Part shown: positions 44,801 to 54,334 of the stretch, one piece after another
How the letters are laid out: every line of letters begins with the position of its first letter
How positions within the stretch are numbered: position 1 is the stretch's first letter
Origin: Hyparrhenia diplandra
Taxonomy: Eukaryota; Streptophyta; Magnoliopsida; Poales; Poaceae
Direction of reading: 5' to 3'
DNA length: 64,000 nucleotides
Assembly (NCBI GenBank): GCA_015847255.1
Contig: JADLZK010007649.1
Span: 124,001 to 188,000 of the forward strand
Position numbers and translations under genes: made by a program
The notes under the pieces: generated by a model
Seen by the model: the letters and a program-made list of their open reading frames with translations, nothing else
The model's database searches: none
What the model was told of the DNA's origin: nothing

Positions 44801-46552
44801 CAGTGGGGTTGAGATGCGTGGGTCCATCATGTCAGTGGAAGAGGTGGGGATAGGTGGTGGTGTATTGTGATTTTGATGGAACAGCAATAATTGGTGTGCA
44901 CATGGGGAAAGGTGTTTTATTCTGTAAATTCTGCCTGTCCATTGGAGGAATTTATCTACTCCTGAATATAATAATAAGATAATAAATAACTAATAACTAA
45001 AATATATTTATCAAATGTATATAACAACAAGGTTTTATTTTTATTCCCATGCAATGTGAGAGTAGAGACAAGAATCAATAATGGAAGAATACCAAAAAAA
45101 AGTCACAGATTTGGCAGAGCATGGAAAGAGAAGGCCATGAATACTGGATTTAGCAAAAGCATGATATAGAGGTTTATTAGGGTCTTTGGAAAGAACACGG
45201 CAAAATAAGTCCCTGGTTTGGCAGCGTGTTTTGAACTTTATTTAGATCCACACAAAATTACTGGACACCAAATTTAGCATTTAGTTTGAGAATGTCAGGT
45301 TTAGTTTGTAGCAGTGTCCTACTTCTGTATCAATTGGTTGCTAATTCTCTTTCATTATATTATATTATTTTCGATATGTGTGCATCTCGACGAGGAAAGT
45401 TGTATTAGATTTGAGGTCACAAGAATTCTTCATTAGGACCATACTATGGTCCTACTTGATTGAGATGTTTTGGCATTTTTCATATGCACGTGACACCTAG
45501 TAGGTTCCTTTCCTCTACTCCTACATGATAAAAGCTATGAGAATGGCTGTAATTCCATTGAATTTGAGTTAGTCAAAATAGTGTAGTATCAATATTAATT
45601 CACATCGATCTTTCGAAAAAATATTAATTCACATCACATAGAATTTTGACACCCAAGAGGTATTTGGGGAACAGCAGAAATAAGCATACTTATAACAACA
45701 CTAAATGGCATCAATGCATTTTTATTCTAGATCCACCCCAAGAATTGCACTCTTTATTATTTTTATTATGAATTTAATATATGTATAAATATTCTACCCG
45801 TTTTAAGGCATTGAATAAGCAGATCCCCTACTCCTGCTCCTACATCGAAGATAGAAATATATTAATTTGCCCTTTGCGTTGATCTAGGAATCTTGAGCAT
45901 GTAGTTTAGTATACCCTACCTCAAAGGGCAGGCGGCAGGGACGTCAAATGTGGTCCTTAACAACTTGTATGAGAGAGAGAGAGAGAGAGAGAGAGAGTTG
46001 AAAACCTGCATCAAACCAATCTGGAGGTACAAACAGAAAGCTATCTTAAAGATAGACACTTGTCCTGGTAATACTTTATTGACTGTCCTGATGTTCCTGC
46101 CTTTGCCTTTCTGTACAATTTCTTTCTTCAGCTACTGAAATGTGAAATAAATCAAAAAGGTTTCAGAGAATCCGGTCATTGGTTGTCTATTGATCCTGGG
46201 GCTACTACAAGTTCTGTAGAGATGGTTGTCTGTATGGATGGACTATTACCATTAACATCTCACGAAGAAAGATTAAAGATCAGATAGTAGCAGTTTAGGA
46301 TTTGGTTATGTTTACCTTTAGCATTGACACCATTGAAATGGATCATGCTTTATCAAAGGCTTGAGTTGCAGGAAGCAGAATGCTTGGAATGAAATACAAA
46401 AGGCATAGGCATGACAAGGATATTTCTGGTCAGAGTTTGTTAGAAAGCATTACTGTTCTTCAGAACATTTTTTTCCAGACATGCACTACTCATGAATCAT
46501 GATAGAGAATATCAGAGCAGTGAAGCACATCATGTTCCGGTTGAGCTGTGTG
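44801..46552. other. AT-rich intergenic DNA up to the first MIR2275 promoter
   Basis: No gene. From about 45400 rightward the sequence is the left copy of a segmental duplication (matching from about 50510). It contains a GA microsatellite at 45971-45997. Confidence 0.5.
45971..45997. repeat. GA microsatellite
   Basis: Uninterrupted GAGA run of about 27 bp. Absent from the other duplication copy. Confidence 0.95.
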
Positions 46553-46560
46553 TATAAAAG
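46553..46560 (+). promoter_or_regulatory. TATA box of MIR2275 cluster 1
   Basis: TATAAAAG in GTGTATAAAAGGGCAGCAGC, about 50 bp before the first hairpin. It is conserved in the second cluster at 50979 while the surroundings diverge. The expected start of transcription is near 46585. Confidence 0.75.
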
Positions 46561-46603
46561 GGCAGCAGCACCATAAACTAAAACCCAAACATTTCATTAG
46601 CTA

Positions 46604-46708
46604 GCTCTGATGGTAAGAGTTGTAGGAAACTGAACTCTGCCTTTCTGTATTCAGCTCCGTGGCAGACAGTTTCAGGAGTTCAGTTTTCTCCAACATCTTA
46701 TCTTCAGC
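46604..46708 (+). ncRNA. MIR2275: MIR2275 precursor, cluster 1 hairpin 1 (diverged member)
   Basis: A 5' arm with AAGAGTTGTAGGAAACTGAA pairs with a 3' arm with TTCAGTTTTCTCCAACATCT. The mature 3p is a 22-mer expected at 46679-46700. The arms pair almost throughout with one bulge. It keeps the miR2275 core CTCCAAxATCT but begins TTCAG, like the maize miR2275b type. The 22-nt length is the one that triggers secondary phasiRNAs. Confidence 0.8.
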
Positions 46709-46780
46709 GCCTCTATCAGTACCCATTGCAAAATCAAGTAGCTAGGCTACTAGGGTGAGAACTCTGAGCTGAAACTTGGA

Positions 46781-46868
46781 CAACTGAATTTGAGAATTGG
46801 ATGGAACCAAATCTGTCTGCGGAAGCAAGGACAAGATTTGGTTTCCTCCAATATCTCATGTTCAGTTG
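46781..46868 (+). ncRNA. MIR2275: MIR2275 precursor, cluster 1 hairpin 2
   Basis: The 5' arm (CAACTGAATTTGAGAATTGG, ATGGAACCAAATC) pairs with the 3' arm (GATTTGGTTTCCTCCAATAT, CTCATGTTCAGTTG). The mature 22-mer at 46837-46858 begins TTTGGTTTCCTCCAATATCT and equals the rice miR2275 sequence as I know it. miR2275 directs cleavage of 24-PHAS transcripts and starts DCL5-dependent 24-nt phasiRNA production in grass anthers at meiosis. Confidence 0.92.
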
Positions 46869-46921
46869 ATCCGATGATGTATAAATGCAGTGCAGCAAGA
46901 CGAGAGTTGTCTGAAGATTTT

Positions 46922-47012
46922 GGAAGCTGAAGGTGAGTGTTGGCGGGAACCAAATCTCCAGCTGCATACACAGCACAAGATTTGGTTTCCTCCAATGTCT
47001 CATCTTCAACTG
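46922..47012 (+). ncRNA. MIR2275: MIR2275 precursor, cluster 1 hairpin 3
   Basis: The 5' arm (GAAGGTGAGTGTTGGCGGGA, ACCAAATCTCC) pairs with the 3' arm (AAGATTTGGTTTCCTCCAAT, GTCTCATCTTC). The mature 22-mer is expected at 46981-47002. It differs from hairpin 2 at one position (AATGTCTCA instead of AATATCTCA). It lies 53 bp after hairpin 2, so all three are probably cut from one primary transcript. Confidence 0.92.
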
Positions 47013-48108
47013 TCCCAAATAAATGCAACTTTGGAGGCGTTTTCAGGCATTATTATATATATCCTTCATGAGTGACCAAAATCAGCATTTCCAGTTTACC
47101 AAAGAGTGAGCTCTTTGCATCCATTTGGTGGTCTTGGTGAAGGGATTTCAGATTGGATTGAACCTCTGAACATTTCCAAATTCACTGTTGGCAATGTCAT
47201 ATGTGTGGTTTCAGATTGGACTGAACCACCTCTGAAACCAATTCAGTGTCACCCATATTTCACTAGTAGGATTCTAAAATGCTGCAAAGAAGCTGTCTCC
47301 TCTTCCTCTAGCAAAAGCAGCTTCTTTCAGTGATGGTTCAGTCTGTCAAGGGACCATCATTTTAGTGGCAATGAAGTTACTGTGCCATAAATTTCCTAAA
47401 AAGCAAATATCTTCACGGGTGCTTGCAGTAGAACCCAACATCTGAATATGGCTGCTGGTACCATTCATGCCATGAATATAGTCGTATACAAAAGCATTTT
47501 GCAGAGAGCCTAGCTATGATAATTGATAAGAATGGACGAATGGTGTGGATCAGAAACGTGCTGCTCGCCGTCGCCGGCGAGGAGAAGATGGTTCTGCGTC
47601 GGTGGGCGGTGGCAGTGGCAGCAGGTACCAAGAGGCTGTGCAGCGCGGTTCGGCCCGGCTGCGACCTTGGCCCGAATTGGGCCAACCCCATTTCGGCCCA
47701 CGCGCTGCCCCGCTGGCCATCCATCAGATCGATCGTACGCGAATTGGCTTGTAGTCCAATGGTAGGACGGTCCAAACGACGCTACCCACTGGGGTCAAAA
47801 TCGCGGGCCGCGCCTTTTCTTGGGATTTTAAAGGATTTTCGGCGTTATGCATTAAGTGGAAGAAGCGACGTTTCCCGTCGACGACGCGAGCGCGCCGGTG
47901 ACTTCGAGAATCTCGGAATCGCCCGGCCGCCCAGTCGCGGAGGGCTCTTTCGTAGGGGTAGGGTGTGCGTGCGTGTGTTCGTGAGGGGTGAGTGTGCGTG
48001 CGTGTTGTGGCGTCTGCGTTGTACTGTGTCATTGTCAAAAAAAAAAAAAAAAAAATCAGATCGATCGTACGGCACCACCACCTACCCAATCCTGTTCACA
48101 GCAGCGAA
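47013..48108. other. Region between MIR2275 cluster 1 and the F-box pseudogene
   Basis: 47013-47340 is probably the rest of the primary miRNA transcript and is conserved in the other copy. It includes GGTTTCAGA…TCTGAAACC, a small inverted repeat. 47540-47720 is a GC-rich fragment with frames on both strands, duplicated weakly at 52680-52790. 47850-48030 is a promoter-like stretch ending in an A run (48038-48054). No gene is supported. Confidence 0.45.
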
Positions 48109-50211
48109 TGCCAAGGCGGCGCCAGAAACCAGAGCCAGTGCCGGCGGCAGCGGCAGGGACCGGAGCCACTGCTGGCGTCGCCCGCGCGCGTCCCAGCGGT
48201 CAGCCGATCAGATGAGTATGGGAAGCATGTCGGATCCGAAAAACGACCAAGGGCGGCGACTCCACCCGTCGGCGACGGCGGCGGCGTCGACTTGATCAGT
48301 GGCCTCAACGATGACCTGCTGCTGCACATCCTGGAGCTGTTGCCGGACGCGAGCGACGTCATGCGCACGGACGCGCTCGCGGCGGTGGCGTGGCCTCTGG
48401 ACGGGGGTCGCCGCCCTCCGCTTCAAATTCTGCAGCAGCCTGATCGAGTTTCCCGGGACAGTCGTCGGTGCCGCCCAACGGTACGTTGCCATCGTCAACG
48501 ACGCTCTCGCGCTTCGTGCTGCCGGAAAAGGGTCCTCTGGCATCAAAGACCTGGCGATCTCGTTCGACATATCTGATCAGACTCAGAGAACAGTTCAACT
48601 CGCGCCTCTATCCATGGAAGCCATACGGGGATGGATCCGTTACGCTGCGCAGCCGGAGGTGAAATCTTTCGTCTTGAAACTGGATGTGCCATGTAAGTGT
48701 AACCCAATGGTGGATTACATAACCGAAAGAGACGAATACGATCCTCAATATGTGATGACCCTTTATCAAAAAGTTCCTCCTGTGATGATGACCGTTGATC
48801 ATACTGATAGCTATGCGAAGATGGAAACCATGCATTTGAGATTGGGAGGCACAGAACTTCAGCTGCCTTCTTGTGTGCTATTCTTGTCCCTTGCAGATCT
48901 TTCACTCGAGAACATAAAACTCCCAGCTGGTGGTAGCTACATCCTTTCCCGACTTGTGTTGTCTGCATGTTGCCCAAGTCTGCACAAGCTTCGGCTATCA
49001 AGTTTTATGATCTCTATGGGGGAAGCTGCTAATTGAGGCTGGCGCACTTTTGGAGCTATCACTAGAGAGAGTCTATGGGGCGCAATTCTTAGAACTCAGG
49101 ACTCCTCGCCTCCGAGTTCTACATATTGTGAACTGCTTCCAGCTCAAAAGGTTAACACCCTTCACTTCAAGGTTGGAGGATCTCATGGTCATAGTACAGA
49201 AACATCTGCATATTATTGATGATGTCCATGGCCACTTGTCAAGCGTGGGAACCGTTAAGATTCAATTGTTCTCACATGGAATTTATAGCTACGACCGAAA
49301 TGCTGGTAGCATTCATCTACTGCAATGTTGTAAGTTCACCAGATGCCTGGAAGTGTCTTTTTAAAGTACAGGTATGTCGTATGCATCCAAGCGTACATAA
49401 CTCAAGAAAATGCTTCATTTATTTGTTCAATTCAATCATGCACTTTAATTTGTTCTATGGATTTAATTTGCCTTAAATCTGGTGAAATAGTAAAAAGAAA
49501 TCATGGAGAGTACTATATTTATTTTTGGTTGATAATGTTTATTTTTTTCTGGTTTCTCATTTGTGTGTTTATTTTGAACCTTTCTTAATTCAACTAGACA
49601 AACTGCTGAAACAATCGAAGGTCGGATTCCACCGATTCCTCATGTAACATCCTTATCAGTTTGTCTTACACTATTGGAACGACTTGCCTCTGGGCCCGGT
49701 ATAGCATGTCTCCTTGCACAATGCAACAATATTCAATATCTCAGCATACAGTTATGTGACCTCATCTCTACAAAGGTGAGAAAGATGTTCTTGAATTAGT
49801 CCATGGCTAGAGTTTGTTTCTTAACACCCTTCTTTTTATGTGATGAATAATAATGCATATATCCTTCCATGATCTTTACTGCAGAAGAAGAACGAACTGG
49901 ATCTTTTATGTGATTACGAATGTCATTGGAAGTCCCATGAGCTCTCCTTAACTCATCTTCAGGAAGTAGAGTTCAAGAATTTGATAGGAACTAATTGCGA
50001 ATTTCGGTTCATCCAATCCATACTGACAGGGGCACCAGGAATTCGGAAGGTAACCATTACCTTCAATCGAAGGTACTGGCGAAAAGGCAGGAAACATGGT
50101 TTTAAAGTTATGCCACCACTACAGGGTGGGTCATGGACTACTTGCAACGACGCTAGTTCATCGTACAAGTGGAGAAATGAAGACCTTTTCTACGAGTGGA
50201 CTAGAGAGTAG
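48109..50211 (+). pseudogene. F-box/LRR/FBD-type gene with three frame breaks
   Basis: ATG at 48109 (MPRRRQKPEPVPAAAAGTG) resembles the basic leader of plant F-box proteins but ends at a stop at 48215. The F-box lies in the next frame (DLISGLNDDLLLHILELLPD, about 48290-48360), then the frame changes again near 48370 (RRWRGLWTGVAALRFKF). LRR text continues to about 49020 (METMHLRLGG, LADLSLENIKL, CPSLHKLRLSSF). A third break falls at a run of five G's (49018-49022), after which it reads LLELSLERVYG, LRVLHIVNCF and LEDLMVIVQ. Two later exons follow: 49605-49775 (RIPPIPHVTSLSV, then LLAQCNNIQYLSIQ) and 49885-50211, which carries the FBD-like end (LTHLQEVEFKN, then FIQSILTGAPGIRKVTITF, EWTRE, stop). 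It is unrelated in detail to the array genes. The late exons are clean, so decay may be recent or partly sequence error. Confidence 0.7.
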
Positions 50212-50978
50212 AGACTGCAGTTGTAGACTCATCTTGTCTTGAATAAGTGTCGCTTTCTTCGTTGAGTATTTGTCGTGGCTATATCATGGGATTCTAGCGT
50301 GGAGATCTATTATGAGCAGAATGTTCTAATAGTTATTTTAAATTCTTTGTGTGTGTCTTCTCTTTGTGTTGGTTGGATAACAATATTCTTCATGTCAAGA
50401 TTGCAGCAATTCTTTGCTCAAAGTTTAGGCAAATATATCACCTAATATTTGTTTTCTTTTTTTTTCACTTTTGCGAAGTTTCTAAATGTTAAATTTTGTC
50501 ACCAGAATTTTTCATTCGGACCATATATATTATGGTCCTACCGGATGGAAATGTTTTGGCATTTTCATATGCACCTGAAATCCTGGTACCTTTCCTCTTC
50601 ATGCTAAAAGCTTCTTATTTGTAATTTCATTAAATTTGAGTTAGACAATGTAGTGTATCAGATCAATTCACATCTCGTAGCTAAGTGGCAGAGGGGCTGG
50701 GCTATATGACAACAATGGAATTTTCAAATTCAAGAGTAAAGTATTCTTATTCCAAGAGGGAACAAGACAAATAATCATACTTTTTACAATACTGTGACAT
50801 CAATGCCTTGTTATTCTAGACCCACTCCCACAATTGCACTCTTTCCTCCAAGAGGGTCATAGTTTGTTGGACAGCATAACTGTCCTTGAGATCCTTTTCT
50901 CTGGACATACACTATTCATGAATCATGATAAAGAATATCAGAACAGAGCAACACATGATCTTCTGGTTCAGCTGCGTG
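50212..50978. other. 3' flank of the F-box pseudogene and promoter flank of MIR2275 cluster 2
   Basis: 3' UTR-like AT-rich DNA to about 50480. From about 50490 it is the right copy of the segmental duplication. No gene is seen. Confidence 0.5.
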
Positions 50979-50986
50979 TATAAAAG
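50979..50986 (+). promoter_or_regulatory. TATA box of MIR2275 cluster 2
   Basis: TATAAAAG within GCGTGTATAAAAGGGCAG, at the same distance from the first hairpin as in cluster 1, allowing for a 13-bp insert between them. Confidence 0.75.
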
Positions 50987-51038
50987 GGCAGAAGCACCAT
51001 AAGCTCGAAGCATCGCAGCCCAAACATTTCATTAGCTA

Positions 51039-51147
51039 GCTCTGAAGGTAGGAGTTGTAGGATACTGAACTCTGCCTTGTTGTCTTCAGTTCCGTGACAG
51101 ACAGTTTCAGTAGTGAGTTCAGTTTTCTCCAACATCTTATCTCCAGC
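51039..51147 (+). ncRNA. MIR2275: MIR2275 precursor, cluster 2 hairpin 1 (diverged member)
   Basis: The 5' arm (GGTAGGAGTTGTAGGATACT, GAACTC) pairs with the 3' arm (GAGTTCAGTTTTCTCCAACA, TCTTATC). The predicted mature 22-mer at 51118-51139 is the same as in cluster 1 hairpin 1, while the loop and 5' arm have changed. This argues for selection on the mature strand. Confidence 0.78.
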
Positions 51148-51206
51148 GCCTCTATCAGTTTCAGGAGTTAGCTTTGGTATGTGAGAACTCTGAGCTCAAA
51201 CTTCGG

Positions 51207-51293
51207 CAACTGAATTTGAGAATTGGATGGAACCAAATCTGATTGCAAAAGCAGGACAGGACTTGGTTTCCTCCAATATCTCATGTTCAGTTG
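51207..51293 (+). ncRNA. MIR2275: MIR2275 precursor, cluster 2 hairpin 2 (5' C variant)
   Basis: The arms pair as in cluster 1 hairpin 2. The expected mature 22-mer at 51262-51283 begins CTTGGTTTCCTCCAATATCT, a T to C change at its first base that also mismatches the opposing A. The rest is unchanged. Confidence 0.85.
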
Positions 51294-51346
51294 ATCTGAT
51301 GAAGTGTAGGTGCAGTGCAGCAAGACGAGACTTTTCTGAGGAATTT

Positions 51347-51437
51347 GAAAGCTGAAGGTGAGTGTTGGCAGGAACCAAATCTCCAGCTGCATGCACAATA
51401 TAAGATTTGGTTTTCTCCAATGTCTCATCTTCGACTG
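51347..51437 (+). ncRNA. MIR2275: MIR2275 precursor, cluster 2 hairpin 3
   Basis: The 5' arm (GGTGAGTGTTGGCAGGAACC, AAATC) pairs with the 3' arm (GATTTGGTTTTCTCCAATGT, CTCATC). The mature 22-mer at 51406-51427 has one change from cluster 1 hairpin 3 (TTTTCTCC instead of TTTCCTCC). Confidence 0.88.
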
Positions 51438-53307
51438 TCCCAAATAAATGTAACTTTAGAGGCACTTTCAGGATAATTATCCTCCACAGATTGACTGAAT
51501 ACAGAATTTCTAGTTTTTTTTAAAGTCGACCCGGGGGAGTTTGCATTACATCAATTGGATCTGAAAGCCATAGTTTAAAGTTTACAGGGTTTCAGTCCTG
51601 TGTTAGCGCAATTCGCAATGCCTGACGAAACTGAATCTATAAAACTAAACCAGACAGAACTGAAAGCGTAGCTTGTTATTACATTGCTTTAGAAATTATG
51701 GAGCACCACGTGGTTGCGATGTGCCTGTTGTCTGGTTTTAGCCTTTGCCCTCAAATGTAGGCTTCCGATTTACATGCTGAGAGTGCAACACTGAAGGTCG
51801 TTTGCTCCTTCCTGATGGCGATGGTATTGTGCCATTTCCAAATATGCCATGAGCAATGAGCATAGCAGCACAAAGGAAGTGTCGCTTTGGTCTGGGCACA
51901 CGTTCTCTTTTAGCGCCTCTAGTTAAGCAAAGAGTGAGCTCTTTGCATCTATTCGGGGTCTTTGGGAAGGGATTTCACATAGGACTGAACATTTCCAAAT
52001 TCATTATTGACATGTCATATACTCATATATGTGGTGACTGGTTTCAGATTAGAGTGAACCATCTCTGCAACCAATTCAGTGTCTCCTTATTTCCCTAGCC
52101 TGCTAAAATACTGCAAAGACCAGCAGAAGGTTAGTACCCACCTATAACAAAACCAGGTTCTCTCATTGAAGGTTCAGTTAAGGGCCATCATTTATTTGTA
52201 ATGAAGTAAATCTGCAATAGATTTCCTATAAAAAAATGCAACTATTGGTGCTAGCAGTAGAACCCAGCATCTGAATGTGGCTGCTGGGATCATGTCAAGA
52301 CCATTCATGCCATGAAGGCATGAATATAGTATCAAATTATCAAAGAAAGAATCCACATGCATCTCAAATAGTTGTCTGTTGTCTCTGTACAAGTGTACAA
52401 AGCATTTCGTAGAGAGCCTAGCTATGATCAGCGGCACGTCTCTCCTCGTCCCGATTGCCGTGCGCGGTGTCTCTCTTCCTCAGCTTCACCGTCGTCGCCG
52501 GCCACTGCCCCGGCGCGCGCAGGAACACGGCCATGGAGGCAGCCAGAGCCTGCCGTGAGGCGTGCGACACGGCGGCGGCGGCATGTGCGCCAGCTCGCTA
52601 GTACAAATACGTACCACGCCGTGTGGCGGCCAGGCACAGTGGGCCATGGGCATATCTCGACACCATGGCCCCGGAACGCGCCGCCGCCGCTCGCCGTCGC
52701 CGGCGAGGAGAAGGCGGTGTACGGGTTCCGTCGGTGCCAAGGTGGCAGTACCAAGAGGCCGAGGCGGAAGTGGTCAAGAGGCCCGAGTACACCGAGAAAG
52801 AGTAATCAGGCTAAGCAGGCCCAACAACATGCTAATCAATTTGAACTTTTATGGCCCAACTAAACATGCGTTGTGCAAACCAACTAAACAGGGACATCTT
52901 ATTTTGTCGCTTGAAGAGTATACGCCCTTTATTTGTTTTGATTTCAAAAATCCAATTTAACTCCTTCAACTATTTGCCTCTACAAAATAAGGATTTTAAC
53001 CTCACATCAACTTTTTAAAACCATTTTCTTTTGCAACTTGGGTTGAGGGGATAAATCAGGGGATAAATCAGATTATATTGAAAGTTCATGGTGCTGAACC
53101 GGACTAGAAATACTTTTTTAGAGAAATATAAAAAATCATAAAAATCAATTTAATCCAACTTTTTTCATGAAAAAATATAACTAAAAATTCTTAAAATTCA
53201 GTTTAATCTTAAAACATCCATAGAGTAATGCGTGTAGCTCCCGTCTTCACCACTGTGTACGCGTCCAAATTTAGAGTAATGCAACCACGTATATACTTGC
53301 AACCTGT
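51438..53307. other. Right part of the duplication and intergenic DNA
   Basis: 51490-51900 is an insertion relative to the left copy, of unknown type. 51930-52420 is conserved duplicate sequence. 52440-52810 is GC-rich with frames on both strands and weak similarity to 47560-47720, perhaps an old gene fragment. 52860-53300 is AT-rich with no gene seen. Confidence 0.4.
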
Positions 53308-54334
53308 AAGGTCCTAAATGGCTAGAGAGGGAGGGGATAAATAGCCTAATAAAAATTCTACAAATCACTAGAACAATTTGTTAGACAATAATAAAGCGTA
53401 AATACGGTTGCTCTAGCTCTACTTGTCGGCAAGCCACCTAATAGCAATTCTAGGATTTACAATCTATAATTCACACAATTGCTATGTCTCTACTTTACCA
53501 ACTAGATGAGTAAGCTAATATTACACTAAATAATTCTAGCAAGCTACTCAACTAGCAATTCTACAAAAGCACAATATATATCTCAAAGTAATTGCAAGGT
53601 AGAGAGTAGAGGTGTTATACCAACACGTAGTGGCGAGTCAATTCAATCACCGGAAGATGATGAACACAATATGAAACCAATCACCGGGAGACAATCAATC
53701 ACAATGAGATGACAAATGATTTGTTCACCCGAGTTCACTTGAGCACCCTCAAGCTAGTATCCGGTTGTGTCGACCGTCTCAACGGTGGTTCAAGGTGGCG
53801 ACTTCGTGCCTTGCCTCACTAAGCCCTCTTGACACCACGCGATTGAGGGGTAACTCAATGACACGCGCAATCCACTAGAGTATCAATTTGGCACCCGCCG
53901 GGAAGATCACAAACCCCTCACAAATCACCTGAGGTGGACAAAAACAATCACCTTCTCTTCCCAATGCCTCCAACAATCACCAAACCGTCTAGGAGTGGTG
54001 CTTTCCAAGAGAAACAAGAAATCCCCAATTGCAACAATCACCTAGTGCCAAGAAATTGAATCACAAATGCATACACCTAGGGTTTCCCCAAATCCACTCT
54101 CAAATGAGCCACAAGCTAGGAGAGGAGAGGGAGGGGATTTTCTTGGAGCTCTCAAATCGATCCCTAGAGCACTACCCTTCACTTGATTGGAGCACAAATC
54201 AAAGGAGTGAAGGAATGGAGGATTTGAGTTTTTCTCTTCTAGGGTTTGAGCAAGAGGGGGAAATGAGAGAGCTCACTTTCTTTTCCCGTGTGTGCCGAGA
54301 GAAGGAGAGTGGAGAGGTGCAGCTCGGCCTTATT

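Larger units (their letters stand above)
45400..47560 (+). repeat. Segmental duplication, left copy (partner 50490-52450)
   Basis: Corresponding blocks at a shift of about 4.43 kb in the core include GGACCATA…ATGGTCCTAC, TTTTGGCATTTTTCATATGCAC, the MIR2275 promoter and hairpins, AGAGTGAGCTCTTTGCATC, and GTAGAACCCA(A/G)CATCTGAAT near 47430 and 52257. It extends to GAGAGCCTAGCTATGAT (about 47502 and 52412) and weakly into a GC-rich piece with CGTCGCCGGCGAGGAGAAG. The copies differ by insertions and many substitutions, so the duplication is not an assembly echo. Confidence 0.85.
50490..52450 (+). repeat. Segmental duplication, right copy (partner 45400-47560)
   Basis: Same order of blocks as the left copy with a shift of about 4.43 kb across the miRNA core. 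It has an extra insertion of about 370 bp (51490-51900) relative to the left copy and lacks the GA microsatellite. Confidence 0.85.

Noticed and set aside
47745..47800. tRNA-like start (TAGTCCAATGGTAGGAC)
   Set aside because: No anticodon arm, T-arm (GGTTCGAATCC) or acceptor pairing follows.
45400..52450. Possibility that the MIR2275 duplication is an assembly duplicate
   Set aside because: The copies differ by substitutions, indels, a microsatellite and an insertion of about 370 bp, so they are real diverged copies.
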